Assembly (NCBI RefSeq): GCF_010669145.1
Contig: NZ_CP048635.1
Span: 372,001-436,000, forward strand
Reading direction: 5' to 3'
Length of the DNA stretch: 64,000 bases
DNA from: Rhizobium oryzihabitans
GTDB taxonomy: Bacteria; Pseudomonadota; Alphaproteobacteria; Rhizobiales; Rhizobiaceae
The translations under genes were made by a program, and so were the position numbers. Under the pieces are notes generated by a model that saw nothing but the letters and a program-made list of their open reading frames with translations, ran no database searches and was not told the DNA's origin. How positions within the stretch are numbered: position 1 is the first letter of the stretch; each line of letters opens with the position of its first letter. Below, piece after piece: positions 7,958-17,168 of the stretch.

Positions 7958-8180
7958 GTTGGAACGTATGCGAAGATTTTTGATTAGGCAACCGCCTTAG
8001 ATACGAATCTCAAAAGCGCTCTCGGAGGTGTTTAGACCAACCGCGGACCACACCGAATGGCCGGGCAACGGGCGGGATTCAACAGCGTAACCCACAGGTA
8101 ATGCAGGCGTTTTACAAGGTTTCGGAACCAGGCTCCGGCCTTAACCGCCAACCCCATGGGACAAACAGGTGAAAGCGACA

Positions 8181-8903
8181 ATGAAACGTTGGCACATTCT
8201 TTTGATCACCGGATTGACGGGTGTCGCATCGCTTTTGCTTGCAACGTTTGAGCAGCTTGCACCGGGACAGCAGCTATCCTTTCAGATAAGGCTGCTGATG
8301 CTCATCCAGCCGGCAATCCTGACCATTGCGGCAGTGGCGATCGGTCAGGCCTTGGCGGGAAGAGTCGGGCTTGGCACGCCGCTGATTGATGCTTTGGTGC
8401 AAGGAGGCAGCTTGCGCGCAGTGTTGCGGAGACAGGCGTTGCCCGCATTGTCGGCGGGTCTTGCCGTCGGCCTGCTGATGATTGCCTATTCGACAGTAAT
8501 TCTGTCTGCAGTTACGGATGCTACGACCAAGGCGATGATGACCGCTTTTCCCGTTCCGCTGGCGACGCGAATTCTCTACGGTGGAATAACGGAAGAGCTT
8601 CTGACCCGATGGGGCTTGATGTCATTTTTCGCATGGGCGCTCTGGCGCATGGCGGGAAGGGGCCAGCTACGTCCTGCTATGCTGTGGGCCGCCATCCTGG
8701 TTGCGGCAGCCCTTTTCGCGACGGGCCACCTGCCCTTATTGTTTGCCATTACAACCGATCCGCAACCTTCGCTGATCGTCGCAATCCTGATCGCCAATTT
8801 TATCCCGGGCGTGTTGTTCGGGTGGCTTTTCTGGCGTCGGGGACTGGAGGCGGCGATGCTCTCCCATGCCTTCGCCCATTGCGTGAATGCGCTGGCCACC
8901 TGA
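8181..8903 (+). CDS. CPBP family intramembrane glutamic endopeptidase
   Basis: A 240-residue integral membrane protein with about seven to eight hydrophobic segments. The CPBP (CAAX protease and bacteriocin-processing) motifs are present: EELLTRWG (the EExxxR motif), FATGHLP with the second histidine, and a C-terminal HAFAHCVNA motif. In bacteria these proteases serve membrane protein processing, immunity or signalling; no partner is encoded nearby. AGGTGA lies nine bases before the ATG at 8181; a GTG four codons earlier is an alternative start. It is monocistronic and convergent with manC, with a hairpin between them. Confidence 0.88.
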   Translation: MKRWHILLITGLTGVASLLLATFEQLAPGQQLSFQIRLLMLIQPAILTIAAVAIGQALAGRVGLGTPLIDALVQGGSLRAVLRRQALPALSAGLAVGLLMIAYSTVILSAVTDATTKAMMTAFPVPLATRILYGGITEELLTRWGLMSFFAWALWRMAGRGQLRPAMLWAAILVAAALFATGHLPLLFAITTDPQPSLIVAILIANFIPGVLFGWLFWRRGLEAAMLSHAFAHCVNALAT

Positions 8904-8916
8904 GCAGGTGAAATGG

Positions 8917-8940
8917 CGAGACGGGCTGCGGCCCGTCTCG
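8917..8940. terminator. hairpin between convergent genes
   Basis: A perfect ten-base-pair stem CGAGACGGGC / GCCCGTCTCG with a TGCG loop lies 13 bases after the CPBP stop and 31 bases after the manC stop on the other strand. No clear T-run follows on either side. It probably helps end both transcripts. Confidence 0.6.
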
Positions 8941-8971
8941 GCTCTAGGATGCGGCGTCGGCACGCACGATC

Positions 8972-10402
8972 CTACTGTCTCTTATAATCATCCTCGATGC
9001 GGATGACATCATCCTCGCCGATATAGGCGCCGGTCTGGATTTCCACCAGTTCCAGCGGAATCTGCCCCTCATTGGCAAGCCGGTGCGGCTGGCCAATGGG
9101 GATATAGACCGACTGGTTTTCCGTCAGCAGCCGGGTTTCCTCGCCGATCGTCACCGTCGCGGTGCCCTTGACGATGATCCAGTGTTCCGAGCGGTGGTAA
9201 TGTTTCTGGAACGAGATGCGGTGGCCAGGATCGACCGTGATGTGGCCCACGCGGTAGCGCTCGTCGACATACATGTGTTCGATGTAACCCCATGGACGAT
9301 AGACCCGCTTGTGAGATTGCGTGCGCGGCGCATGTTCGCCATCCTTCAGCCTCTCCACCAGGCCTTTCACATCCTGCACCCGGTTTTTCGGCACCACCAG
9401 AACCGCATCCTTGGTGGCCACCACCACCAGATCCTTTGCGCCCACCACCGTCGTCAGCAATTGCGTGGAATGGATCAGGCAACCCTCGGAATCGATGAAG
9501 ACGCCATCGCCTTCGAGCGCATTGTCATTGTCGTGCTTTTCGGCGATTTCCCAGATGGCATCCCAGCTGCCAATATCCGACCAGCGGAAATGGCCGTGCA
9601 CCACTGCCATGCGTTTGGTCTTTTCGATCACCGCATAGTCGATGGAGTTTTTCGGCGAGGCCTCGAAACTTGCCTGATGCAGGCGCACGAAGCCAAGGTC
9701 GCTTTCATATTGCTCAACGGCTTGGGTCACCGCCGCAAGAATCTCCGGCGCGAAGGCCTTGAGTTCGGCGATCATCACGTCGGAGCGGAACAGGAAGTTG
9801 CCGGAGTTCCAGAGATAACCTTTTTCCAGATAGGAAATCGCCGTCTTCACATCCGGCTTTTCCACGAAGGCATCGACGGTGCTCAAATCTTCTTCGCCAT
9901 CGATCGCCTCACCCGGCTTGATATAGCCGTAGGAGGTGCGCGGCTCGGTCGGCACCAGACCGAAGACGACGATGTTGCCCTGATCGGCGGCTTTCGCGCC
10001 AAGCTTCACGGCCTCGGAGAACTTGTCGGCATCGAGAACCACATGGTCGGCGGCAAGCGCCAGCACCAGACATCCGGGCTCACGACGTTCAGCCAGCACG
10101 GCGGCGGCGGCCATGGCGGCGGCGCTGTCGCGACGGGCGGGTTCTAGAACCACCGTTGCCGGCAGGTCGATCTCTTCCGCCTGACGGCGGGCGAAGAAGC
10201 GGAAATCCTCGTTGGTGATCACCAGCGGCTCGGAATAAAGCGTCTTGTCACCCACCCGCGTCAGTGTCTGCTGATAGGTCGAAAGATTGCCGACCAGCGG
10301 CTGGAACTGCTTGGGCAACTGATCGCGCGATACCGGCCAAAGCCGCGATCCCGCCCCGCCTGCAAGAAGAACCGGCGTGATCTTTCGAGAATGTGCGTTC
10401 AC
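8972..10402 (-). CDS. manC: mannose-1-phosphate guanylyltransferase / mannose-6-phosphate isomerase
   Basis: A 476-residue bifunctional enzyme. The N-terminal nucleotidyltransferase has PVLLAGGAGSRLWPVSRDQ, with the PKQF lysine shortly after, and FVEKPD further on; the C-terminal cupin has HRSEHWIIVKGTA and PHRLANEG. It makes GDP-mannose for exopolysaccharide or LPS in the cytoplasm. The start is taken as the GTG at 10402, with GGAAAGG seven bases upstream; this gives the family's usual length of about 475, whereas an open frame reaching back to 10621 would add 73 unrelated residues. It stands alone, not in a polysaccharide cluster. A palindrome with a T-run lies in its leader. Confidence 0.93.
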   Translation of the reverse strand: MNAHSRKITPVLLAGGAGSRLWPVSRDQLPKQFQPLVGNLSTYQQTLTRVGDKTLYSEPLVITNEDFRFFARRQAEEIDLPATVVLEPARRDSAAAMAAAAVLAERREPGCLVLALAADHVVLDADKFSEAVKLGAKAADQGNIVVFGLVPTEPRTSYGYIKPGEAIDGEEDLSTVDAFVEKPDVKTAISYLEKGYLWNSGNFLFRSDVMIAELKAFAPEILAAVTQAVEQYESDLGFVRLHQASFEASPKNSIDYAVIEKTKRMAVVHGHFRWSDIGSWDAIWEIAEKHDNDNALEGDGVFIDSEGCLIHSTQLLTTVVGAKDLVVVATKDAVLVVPKNRVQDVKGLVERLKDGEHAPRTQSHKRVYRPWGYIEHMYVDERYRVGHITVDPGHRISFQKHYHRSEHWIIVKGTATVTIGEETRLLTENQSVYIPIGQPHRLANEGQIPLELVEIQTGAYIGEDDVIRIEDDYKRQ

Positions 10403-10420
10403 AACAAAACCTTTCCAACT

Positions 10421-10441
10421 AAAAAATTCCCGGCGCGCCGG
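10421..10441 (-). promoter_or_regulatory. palindrome plus T-run in the manC leader
   Basis: On the minus strand the 12-base palindrome CCGGCGCGCCGG is followed after a few bases by TTTTTT, 18 bases before the manC GTG. This has the shape of a small intrinsic terminator in the leader, so attenuation is possible. The sequence could equally be an operator. No leader peptide was identified. Confidence 0.35.
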
Positions 10442-10623
10442 ACAATATACATATTTGCCAATACCGCCATCATCGGTTCGCGGGCGGATAAGCGCAAGCT
10501 CATAAATCCGCCTTGTGAAAGCTTGGTGAACAGCGGACCGTGTTTGCCGACGGACCGTTTTGCTAACGCAAGGCAGAAGGTGAGGTTCCCTGCCGGGATC
10601 GGTCACATCCACTCGCGGCAAAG

Positions 10624-10651
10624 AAAAACCCCGGACCAGCGGCCCGGGGTT
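10624..10651 (-). terminator. Rho-independent terminator of gcd
   Basis: On the minus strand AACCCCGG and CCGGGGTT form a strong stem with an inner GGCC/GGTCC portion, and run directly into TTTTTCTTT. It starts 29 bases after the gcd stop codon and separates gcd from manC downstream. Confidence 0.92.
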
Positions 10652-10679
10652 GCGTTTTCATAATGATGAGCCGTGAGTA

Positions 10680-13109
10680 TCAGTTCGGCAGGGCATAAGC
10701 GATCACATAGTCGCCACGGTCGGGCGACTGGCGGGCGCCGCCGGCCGAGATGACGATATATTGCTTGCCGGTCTTCGGAGACTTGTAGCTCATCGGGCCG
10801 CCCTGGCTGCCGACCGGAAGGCGGGCCTTCCAGACTTCCTTGCCGGTCGCCGTATCGAAGGCGCGCAGATAATAATCCTGCGTGCCGGCGATGAAGACCA
10901 GGCCGCCCTGGGTTGCAAGCGTGCCGCCGAGAGTAGGCATGCCGATCGGGATCGGCAGGCCCATCTTGATGCCGAGCGGACCCGTATCCTCGACAGTGCC
11001 GACCGGCACCTGCCACTTGATCTTCTGGGTCTTCATGTCGATCGCCGTCATCGTGCCATAGGGCGGAGCCTGGCAGGGAATGCCGAGAGCCGAGAGGAAG
11101 CGGTTCTTGTCGACGGCATAGGGTGTGCCCTTCATTGGTACTAGACCCATGCCCGTATTGACGCTTTCGCCACCGCTCGCCGTCGCCTTGGTCGGAGCGG
11201 CCTCCTTCATCTGGATCCACAGGCCGAGGCGCATGTCGTTGACGAAGATGGTGTTGGTGGTCGGGTCGGTTGAAAGACCGCCCCAATTCATGCCACCGAG
11301 CGAACCCGGAAAGCTCAGCGACACATCCGTGCCGGGAGCGGTGTAGAGGCCTTCATAACGCATGCCCTTGAAGGCGACGCGGCACAGAAGCTGGTCGAAA
11401 GGCGTCGCCCCCCACATATCGGCCTCGGTCAGCGTCTGCGCACCGATCTGGGGCATGCCGACCGAACGCGGCTGGGTGGGCGAATAAGGTTCGTTCGGAA
11501 TATTGGCCGCCTTGACCGGCACCTCCTCCACCTTCGTCAGCGGCTGGCCCGTTGCCCGGTCCAGCACGTAGATCTGGGCGGCCTTGGTGCCGAAGACCAG
11601 AGCCGGAACGGTCGTACCATCAGCCTTTGGGAAATCGATGAAGCTTGGCTGCATCGGCACGTCGAAATCCCAGAGGTCGTTATGAACGGTCTGGTACACC
11701 CACTTTTCGCGTCCCGTCGTGGCATCGAGCGCCAGCATGGAAGCACCGTATTTATGGTCGAGCGGCGTGCGCGTCGCGCCATAGAGATCGACCGAGGGGC
11801 TGCCGACGGGCATAAAGACCGTATTCAGCTCCGGATCATAGGACATGGACGCCCAGACATTCGGTGTGGAGCGGGTATAGGTCTGGCCCGCAGGCGGCAA
11901 TCCGGTGATTTCGGGATTACCGGGATCGAAAGCCCAGCGAAGCGCACCCGTCACCACGTCGAAACCGCGCATCACGCCGCCAGGCATGTCCACCTGCACA
12001 TTGTCGGCAATGCGTCCGCCGACGACAACGGTGGTGCCCGCGAGCGTCGGTGCCGATGTCAGCACATATTGCGGATCCGGCGCGTCACCGAGGCCGATCT
12101 TCAGATCGACGCGGCCATTGGTGCCGAAATCCGGGCAGAACGCGCCAGTGTCGGCATCCAGTGCGATCAGTTCGGCATTGATGGTGTTCATCAGAATGCG
12201 GCGCTGGCAAAGTGCGCCGTCGGCAACGATTGCCGGTGTGACAGGTGTTGAGCCCGGCGCCGTAGGCTGCTTCAGCGGCGCCTTGGCATCGAAATAGGCA
12301 AGGCCGCGGCAACGCATCCAGACGGTCGATTTCGCATTGATTTCCGTCTTCCACTTTTCAGCGCCGGTATCGGCATCGAGAGCGATGACATTGTTGTGCG
12401 GCGTGCACAGGAATACGGTGTCGCCAACCTGCAGCGGCGTTTCCTGATCTTCCGCGCCGTTTGCGCCGGGGCTGATCGGGGTGTCGCCGGTACGATAAGT
12501 CCATGCGACCTTCAGGTTCTGGACATTGTCACGGGTAATTTCGTCAAGCGCGACAAAGCGGCTGCCGCCCGCCGTATTTCCATAATGTTCCCAGTTCTTC
12601 TGCTCCGTTTCCGGCGTCACCGGTTTCAGCGCAGCGACTTCACCATTAAACGCAACGGTCGGATGCGGCACGAACATGCCGGCAATGCCCGCGCCGGACG
12701 CGATGGCGAGAACCGCAGCAAGTGCAAAAGAAGCACCATAAGCGGGTGTCTTGCCGGCTGCACGACGCAGCAGCGGATAAGAAAGGGCAACGACCGTGGC
12801 CCCCACGCCCAGTGCCAGCAGGCGAGAGATGAGCGGCCAGAAGTGCAATCCTGCTTCCCAGATCGACCAGGCGCCGGTGAAGATGACGACGAGACCGAAT
12901 AGAAGCGCGCCGACCGGTTTGCGCAAGACGATCAGCAAGCCGGAAACGATCAGCGCGATACCCGCCGTGATAAAGTAGAGGCTGCCGCCAAGTGCCGCGA
13001 GCTTGCTGCCGAGAATGGCGAAGAACAGACCCGCAGCGACGATGACCGCGCCGAGCACAAACAGCCATACTCTGGCTGGAAGCGACGTTGAAGTTGCTGG
13101 TTTACTCAT
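10680..13109 (-). CDS. gcd: membrane-bound PQQ-dependent glucose dehydrogenase
   Basis: An 809-residue quinoprotein of normal Gcd length. The first 140 or so residues hold five hydrophobic segments that anchor it in the inner membrane; the rest is the periplasmic eight-bladed propeller, with the tryptophan-docking type repeats of PQQ enzymes such as ALDADTGAEKWKT, LALDATTGREKWVYQT and AFDTATGKEVWKA. It oxidises glucose to gluconolactone and passes electrons to ubiquinone. No pqq biosynthesis gene is in the window. It is a single-gene transcript with a strong terminator; the divergent LysR gene begins 400 bases upstream and may regulate it. Confidence 0.95.
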   Translation of the reverse strand: MSKPATSTSLPARVWLFVLGAVIVAAGLFFAILGSKLAALGGSLYFITAGIALIVSGLLIVLRKPVGALLFGLVVIFTGAWSIWEAGLHFWPLISRLLALGVGATVVALSYPLLRRAAGKTPAYGASFALAAVLAIASGAGIAGMFVPHPTVAFNGEVAALKPVTPETEQKNWEHYGNTAGGSRFVALDEITRDNVQNLKVAWTYRTGDTPISPGANGAEDQETPLQVGDTVFLCTPHNNVIALDADTGAEKWKTEINAKSTVWMRCRGLAYFDAKAPLKQPTAPGSTPVTPAIVADGALCQRRILMNTINAELIALDADTGAFCPDFGTNGRVDLKIGLGDAPDPQYVLTSAPTLAGTTVVVGGRIADNVQVDMPGGVMRGFDVVTGALRWAFDPGNPEITGLPPAGQTYTRSTPNVWASMSYDPELNTVFMPVGSPSVDLYGATRTPLDHKYGASMLALDATTGREKWVYQTVHNDLWDFDVPMQPSFIDFPKADGTTVPALVFGTKAAQIYVLDRATGQPLTKVEEVPVKAANIPNEPYSPTQPRSVGMPQIGAQTLTEADMWGATPFDQLLCRVAFKGMRYEGLYTAPGTDVSLSFPGSLGGMNWGGLSTDPTTNTIFVNDMRLGLWIQMKEAAPTKATASGGESVNTGMGLVPMKGTPYAVDKNRFLSALGIPCQAPPYGTMTAIDMKTQKIKWQVPVGTVEDTGPLGIKMGLPIPIGMPTLGGTLATQGGLVFIAGTQDYYLRAFDTATGKEVWKARLPVGSQGGPMSYKSPKTGKQYIVISAGGARQSPDRGDYVIAYALPN

Positions 13110-13456
13110 GGAATGAATGTCCGGTTAGGAGAGCCGCCTTGAAGGCTGACGCCCGATGATCGTTCAGCGCCCGGAAAGGCCGGGACAGTCCGCCGCATGC
13201 GCGGCTGAGCGCGGATACGATGAGGGCGGCGCGGCTGAACGGGGAACAATGGTGGGGAAGACTTCCGTCGTGACTGTCATTTTTGACCCATTCACTGCAG
13301 GTACCGCCGGCCCGATGGGCGGCGGACAAGGTGCCAGAACAAATCCTCCCCGGCCCGGATCGCAAAGCCCGCTTGCGGACGGGCGGCGATCAAAACCTTG
13401 GGCGCGGTATAACGTCGCCTGCGACAAGATGACAATGCGCAAGACAGGCAATTTTG
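13110..13456. other. intergenic region between gcd and the LysR gene
   Basis: About 350 GC-rich bases between two divergent genes. The gcd promoter must be here, but no clear -35/-10 pair or ribosome site was found; the gcd start lacks a strong Shine-Dalgarno. Open frames crossing the region run on into the LysR gene in the wrong phase and are not credible. Confidence 0.4.
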
Positions 13457-13471
13457 ATAAGCTATGCTTAT
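13457..13471. promoter_or_regulatory. candidate LysR-type regulator box
   Basis: ATAAGCTATGCTTAT is a perfect 15-base interrupted palindrome with the T-N11-A spacing of LysR-family sites, 38 bases before the LysR start codon. This is the usual place for autoregulation and divergent control. Binding by the adjacent regulator is inferred. Confidence 0.55.
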
Positions 13472-13508
13472 ACCATATCAAACCGACAACACAAAGACCT
13501 GTCCGCCG

Positions 13509-14408
13509 ATGGATATTCGCCAACTCACGATCTTCGTGGAAGCCGCAAGAGCCAGAAATTTCCGGGCCGCCGCCCTGCAGCTCGGCATTGCCCAGCCTGC
13601 CGTGACACAGCGCATCCGGCAACTGGAGGAAAATCTTGGGTTCAAACTCTTTCACCGCATCAATCGTGGCGTGGAGCTCACCCCGGCTGGGCAATCCATG
13701 CTGATAGAGGCGGAAGAAATCCTTGCACGCACCCGTGGCGCGCTGGAGAAGGCGCACCAGATAAGGCGCGGCCAGCTTGGTACGCTGCGCATCGGTTACG
13801 GCACCAGCGTGATGGCCGAACGCAAACTGCCGGCACTGATTACCCGTTATGGCAGCGATCACAGGGAGGTTACGCTGGAACTTCTGCCCGGCATGACGAT
13901 GGAACAGCTGATCGATCAGGTGGCGACGCGCAAGACCGACGTCGCCTTCGTCCGCGCGCCCCTCCCCCAGCTGCCACAGACCTTGCGGGTCATGCCCTTC
14001 GACAGGTCAAAACTGTGTGTGGCCCTGCCGGAACGGCATCCGCTCGGCACCCGAGCGAGCGTTTCGATTGGCGATATCGCACAGGAAAAACTGCTGCTGC
14101 CGGTTGACGAGATCGGCCTTGGCCTCAGCAGCAGTGCACTTTCGCTTTTTGAAGATGCGGGCTGCGAGCCGCAAATCGGCATGCGCATCGCCAACGTCAA
14201 TACCATCCTTGCGCTTGTGGAAGCGGGTGCGGGAATTTCCATCCTGCCGGAAAGCACGGTACGCTCCACACGGGGCATCACCGGCGTCCCGCTGGAAAGC
14301 GCCGACGCCTGGTCCGATTGCGTGCTGGTTGTCCGGCGCGGCGCGCTTGCGCTCCATGTCGAAGCCTTCGTAAATATGGCGCGACAGGCTTACCGATCCA
14401 TTCTCTAA
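13509..14408 (+). CDS. LysR family transcriptional regulator
   Basis: A 299-residue protein. Residues 1-60 are the LysR winged helix-turn-helix (MDIRQLTIFVEAA, then AQPAVTQRIRQLEENLG), followed by a linker helix and a periplasmic-binding-fold effector domain starting near LGTLRIGYGT. The ATG at 13509 is chosen because it begins the family's conserved first helix; an upstream start would add 15 odd residues. It is divergent from gcd and 160 bases from maeB. A palindromic box overlaps its promoter. The target could be gcd, maeB or only itself; the effector is unknown. Confidence 0.92.
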   Translation: MDIRQLTIFVEAARARNFRAAALQLGIAQPAVTQRIRQLEENLGFKLFHRINRGVELTPAGQSMLIEAEEILARTRGALEKAHQIRRGQLGTLRIGYGTSVMAERKLPALITRYGSDHREVTLELLPGMTMEQLIDQVATRKTDVAFVRAPLPQLPQTLRVMPFDRSKLCVALPERHPLGTRASVSIGDIAQEKLLLPVDEIGLGLSSSALSLFEDAGCEPQIGMRIANVNTILALVEAGAGISILPESTVRSTRGITGVPLESADAWSDCVLVVRRGALALHVEAFVNMARQAYRSIL

Positions 14409-14568
14409 CACCAACCCCATGGACTTAATCGATTGAATCGGCCGCAAATTTCATCACGGCTAAATTTGCTGCACTGAACAACATTCAAGGCTTGGCAGGG
14501 GCGCGAAAAATACAATAACAACGGCGGATATTTTTACATTAATATCGACAGGAAAGCACGCTCAGCCC

Positions 14569-16857
14569 ATGTCCGACACGACAAAGCCCGCCAGCACCAG
14601 AACATCGGTTACGGATCAGGAAGCACTGGATTTCCACGCCCAGGGCAGACCGGGGAAACTGGAAATCACCCCGACCAAGCCGATGGCAACGCAGCGGGAT
14701 CTGTCGCTCGCCTATTCGCCTGGCGTGGCCGTGCCGGTGAAAGCGATCGCCGAAAATCCGGCAACCGCTTACGACTATACGACGCGCGGCAACATGGTTG
14801 CGGTCATCTCCAACGGCACGGCGATCCTAGGTCTCGGCAATCTTGGCGCGCTCGCCTCCAAGCCCGTCATGGAGGGCAAGTCGGTTCTGTTCAAGCGCTT
14901 TGCCGACGTCGATTCCATCGACCTTGAAGTCGATACCGAAGACGCCGATGAATTCATCAATTGCGTGCGTTACCTTGGCCCCTCCTTCGGCGGCATCAAT
15001 CTGGAAGACATCAAGGCGCCGGAATGTTTCATCATCGAAAGCCGCCTGCGCGAGCTGATGGACATTCCCGTTTTCCATGACGACCAGCACGGCACCGCCA
15101 TCATCGCCGCCGCCGGCCTTATCAACGCCATCGAACTGACCGGCCGCGACTTCAAGACGACGAAACTCGTCTGCAATGGCGCCGGTGCCGCGGCAATCGC
15201 CTGCATGGACCTCATCAAGGCCATGGGTTTCAACCCCGAAAACATCACGCTTTGCGACACCAAGGGCGTGATCTATCAGGGCCGCACCGAAGGCATGAAC
15301 CAATGGAAATCCGCGCACGCGGTGAAGACGGACAACCGCACGCTGACTGAAGCCATGAAGGGTGCGGATGTCGTATTCGGCCTCTCACAGAAGGGCGCTT
15401 TCACCGAAGAGATGATCCGCTCCATGGCGCCGAAGCCGATCATCTTCGCCATGGCGAACCCCGATCCGGAAATCACACCTGAAGAAGTCTCGCGCATCCG
15501 CGACGACGCCATCATGGCGACCGGGCGCTCGGATTATCCGAACCAGGTCAACAACGTCCTCGGCTTTCCCTATATCTTCCGTGGCGCGCTCGATGTTCGC
15601 GCCAGCCAGATCAACGATGCGATGAAGATCGCCGCAGCGCAGGCGCTGGCCGATCTCGCCCGCGAAGACGTGCCGGATGACGTGGCAGCCGCCTATCAGG
15701 GCAATCGCCCGCGCTTCGGATCACAATACATCATCCCGGTTCCCTTCGATCCGCGTCTGATCTCGGCCATTCCGGTGGCTGTCGCCAAGGCCGCCATCGA
15801 AACCGGTGTCGCCCGCCGTGAACTGCCAGACCTCGACGCTTACGCCCGCGAACTTTCCGCCCGCCGTGACCCCATGGCCTCCACCACGCAGCGCCTTTAC
15901 GAGCGCGTGCGCCGCTCGCCGAAGCGGGTTGTCTTTGCGGAAGCCGAAGAAGAACAGGTCATGCGTGCGGCGATTTCCTTCACTGCGCAGGGCCTCGGCA
16001 CCGCCATCCTGCTCGGCCGTGACGATATCATCAAGGCCAATGCGGAACGCGCCGGCATCGATCTCGACCGCGCCAACATCGAGATCACCAATGCGCGTCT
16101 TTCCAGCCGCGTCGATGCCTATGTCGATTATCTCTATGCGCGTCTGCAACGCGGCGGTTTCCTGCTGCGCGACGTACAGCGTCTGGTCCACAACGACCGT
16201 AACCACTTCGCCGCCTGCATGGTGGCGATGGGCGATGCGGACGCCGTGGTCACCGGCGTTACCCGCAACTACTCCACGGCGCTGGAGGATATCCGCCGTT
16301 GCATCAACACCAAACCCGGCCATCGCGTCATCGGCGTATCGCTGGTGGTCTCGCGCAACCGCACCGTCTTCGTTGCCGATACCGCCGTGCATGACATGCC
16401 GAACGCGGAAGATCTTGCCGATATCGCCGAAGAGGCAGCCGGCCTCGCCCGCCGTTTCGGTTACGAACCGCGCGTTGCCATGCTGGCCTATTCCACCTTC
16501 GGCCAGCCGACCGGCGAACGTTCCGACAAGGTGCGCGAGGCGGTGAAAATTCTCGACAGGCGCAACGTCAATTTCGAGGTCGACGGCGAAATGTCGGCCG
16601 ATGTGGCGCTGAACCATCACCGCATGCAGAGCCAGTATCCCTTCGCCCGGCTTTCCGGCCCGGCCAATGTGCTGGTCATGCCCGCCATCCATTCCGCCTC
16701 CATCTCCACCAAGATGCTGCAGGAACTGGGCGGCGCGACCGTCATCGGCCCACTCCTCGTCGGCCTCGACAAATCGGTACAGATCACCTCGATGGGTGCC
16801 AAGGACAGCGATATCGTCAACATGGCGGCGATTGCGGCCTATAATGCCGGCCGTTGA
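14569..16857 (+). CDS. maeB: NAD(P)-dependent malic enzyme with C-terminal phosphotransacetylase domain
   Basis: A 762-residue fusion typical of rhizobial Dme/Tme enzymes. Residues from about 20 to 430 are the malic enzyme, with [21 protein letters not shown] and the NAD(P)-binding [12 protein letters not shown]; from about 445 to the end is a phosphotransacetylase-like domain ([29 protein letters not shown]), usually regulatory rather than catalytic in this family. It decarboxylates malate to pyruvate, feeding acetyl-CoA supply during growth on C4 acids. I cannot separate the NAD (Dme) from the NADP (Tme) form by eye. No strong ribosome site precedes the ATG. Monocistronic. Confidence 0.95.
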   Translation: MSDTTKPASTRTSVTDQEALDFHAQGRPGKLEITPTKPMATQRDLSLAYSPGVAVPVKAIAENPATAYDYTTRGNMVAVISNGTAILGLGNLGALASKPVMEGKSVLFKRFADVDSIDLEVDTEDADEFINCVRYLGPSFGGINLEDIKAPECFIIESRLRELMDIPVFHDDQHGTAIIAAAGLINAIELTGRDFKTTKLVCNGAGAAAIACMDLIKAMGFNPENITLCDTKGVIYQGRTEGMNQWKSAHAVKTDNRTLTEAMKGADVVFGLSQKGAFTEEMIRSMAPKPIIFAMANPDPEITPEEVSRIRDDAIMATGRSDYPNQVNNVLGFPYIFRGALDVRASQINDAMKIAAAQALADLAREDVPDDVAAAYQGNRPRFGSQYIIPVPFDPRLISAIPVAVAKAAIETGVARRELPDLDAYARELSARRDPMASTTQRLYERVRRSPKRVVFAEAEEEQVMRAAISFTAQGLGTAILLGRDDIIKANAERAGIDLDRANIEITNARLSSRVDAYVDYLYARLQRGGFLLRDVQRLVHNDRNHFAACMVAMGDADAVVTGVTRNYSTALEDIRRCINTKPGHRVIGVSLVVSRNRTVFVADTAVHDMPNAEDLADIAEEAAGLARRFGYEPRVAMLAYSTFGQPTGERSDKVREAVKILDRRNVNFEVDGEMSADVALNHHRMQSQYPFARLSGPANVLVMPAIHSASISTKMLQELGGATVIGPLLVGLDKSVQITSMGAKDSDIVNMAAIAAYNAGR

Positions 16858-17168
16858 CGACGGGGCACAACGTTTGCGGCACGTTTCTTCTCCCCGCCGG
16901 GGAGAAGAAACAAGCGGCATTCGCTCGTCCTTCCTGTGACCGTTTGGCCCGCAGACACCATCTGGACTATCCTCCCGCCCTCACGGCCAAACGTAAAACA
17001 ACGGATGAAAAGAACAGGATTCTACGATTTCAAATTATTGGGATAATTTTTCTTCCTGAAAGATTTATTGGAACCGGATTTTATTCATACTATTTTTCAC
17101 GCAATGCCAATCCTCGCTCTTGGCGGGTGCCTCATGTAGTTTCCTCCTACAATCAAAAGGAAATACCC
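16858..17168 (+). other. intergenic region before the amino-acid transporter
   Basis: This stretch holds the 27-base palindrome at 16884-16910, then a 9-base inverted repeat (CGTTTGGCC at 16942-16950, GGCCAAACG at 16985-16993), then an AT-rich block from about 17020 to 17105 that probably carries the promoter of the transporter operon. A small AT stem AAATTAT/ATAATTT near 17031-17048 ends in a T-run and could be an attenuator. No riboswitch class was recognised. Confidence 0.4.
16884..16910. repeat. 27-base palindrome after maeB
   Basis: TTTCTTCTCCCCG and its exact complement CGGGGAGAAGAAA flank one central C. It follows the maeB stop by 26 bases, so it may act as a terminator. The CTTCTCCCC...GGGGAGAAG core is of a kind that recurs between genes in rhizobial genomes (general knowledge), so it may be a dispersed palindromic unit. 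Confidence 0.6.

Noticed and set aside
10403..10621. N-terminal extension of ManC by 73 codons
   Set aside because: The added residues are unlike any ManC, while the GTG at 10402 has a good ribosome site and gives the normal family length.
13156..13862. Open frames on both strands in the gcd-LysR gap
   Set aside because: They extend into the LysR gene in wrong frames and have no start signals or protein features.
15721..16920. 399-codon minus-strand frame opposite malic enzyme
   Set aside because: Shadow frame in a GC-rich conserved gene; histidine- and glycine-rich composition typical of antisense frames.
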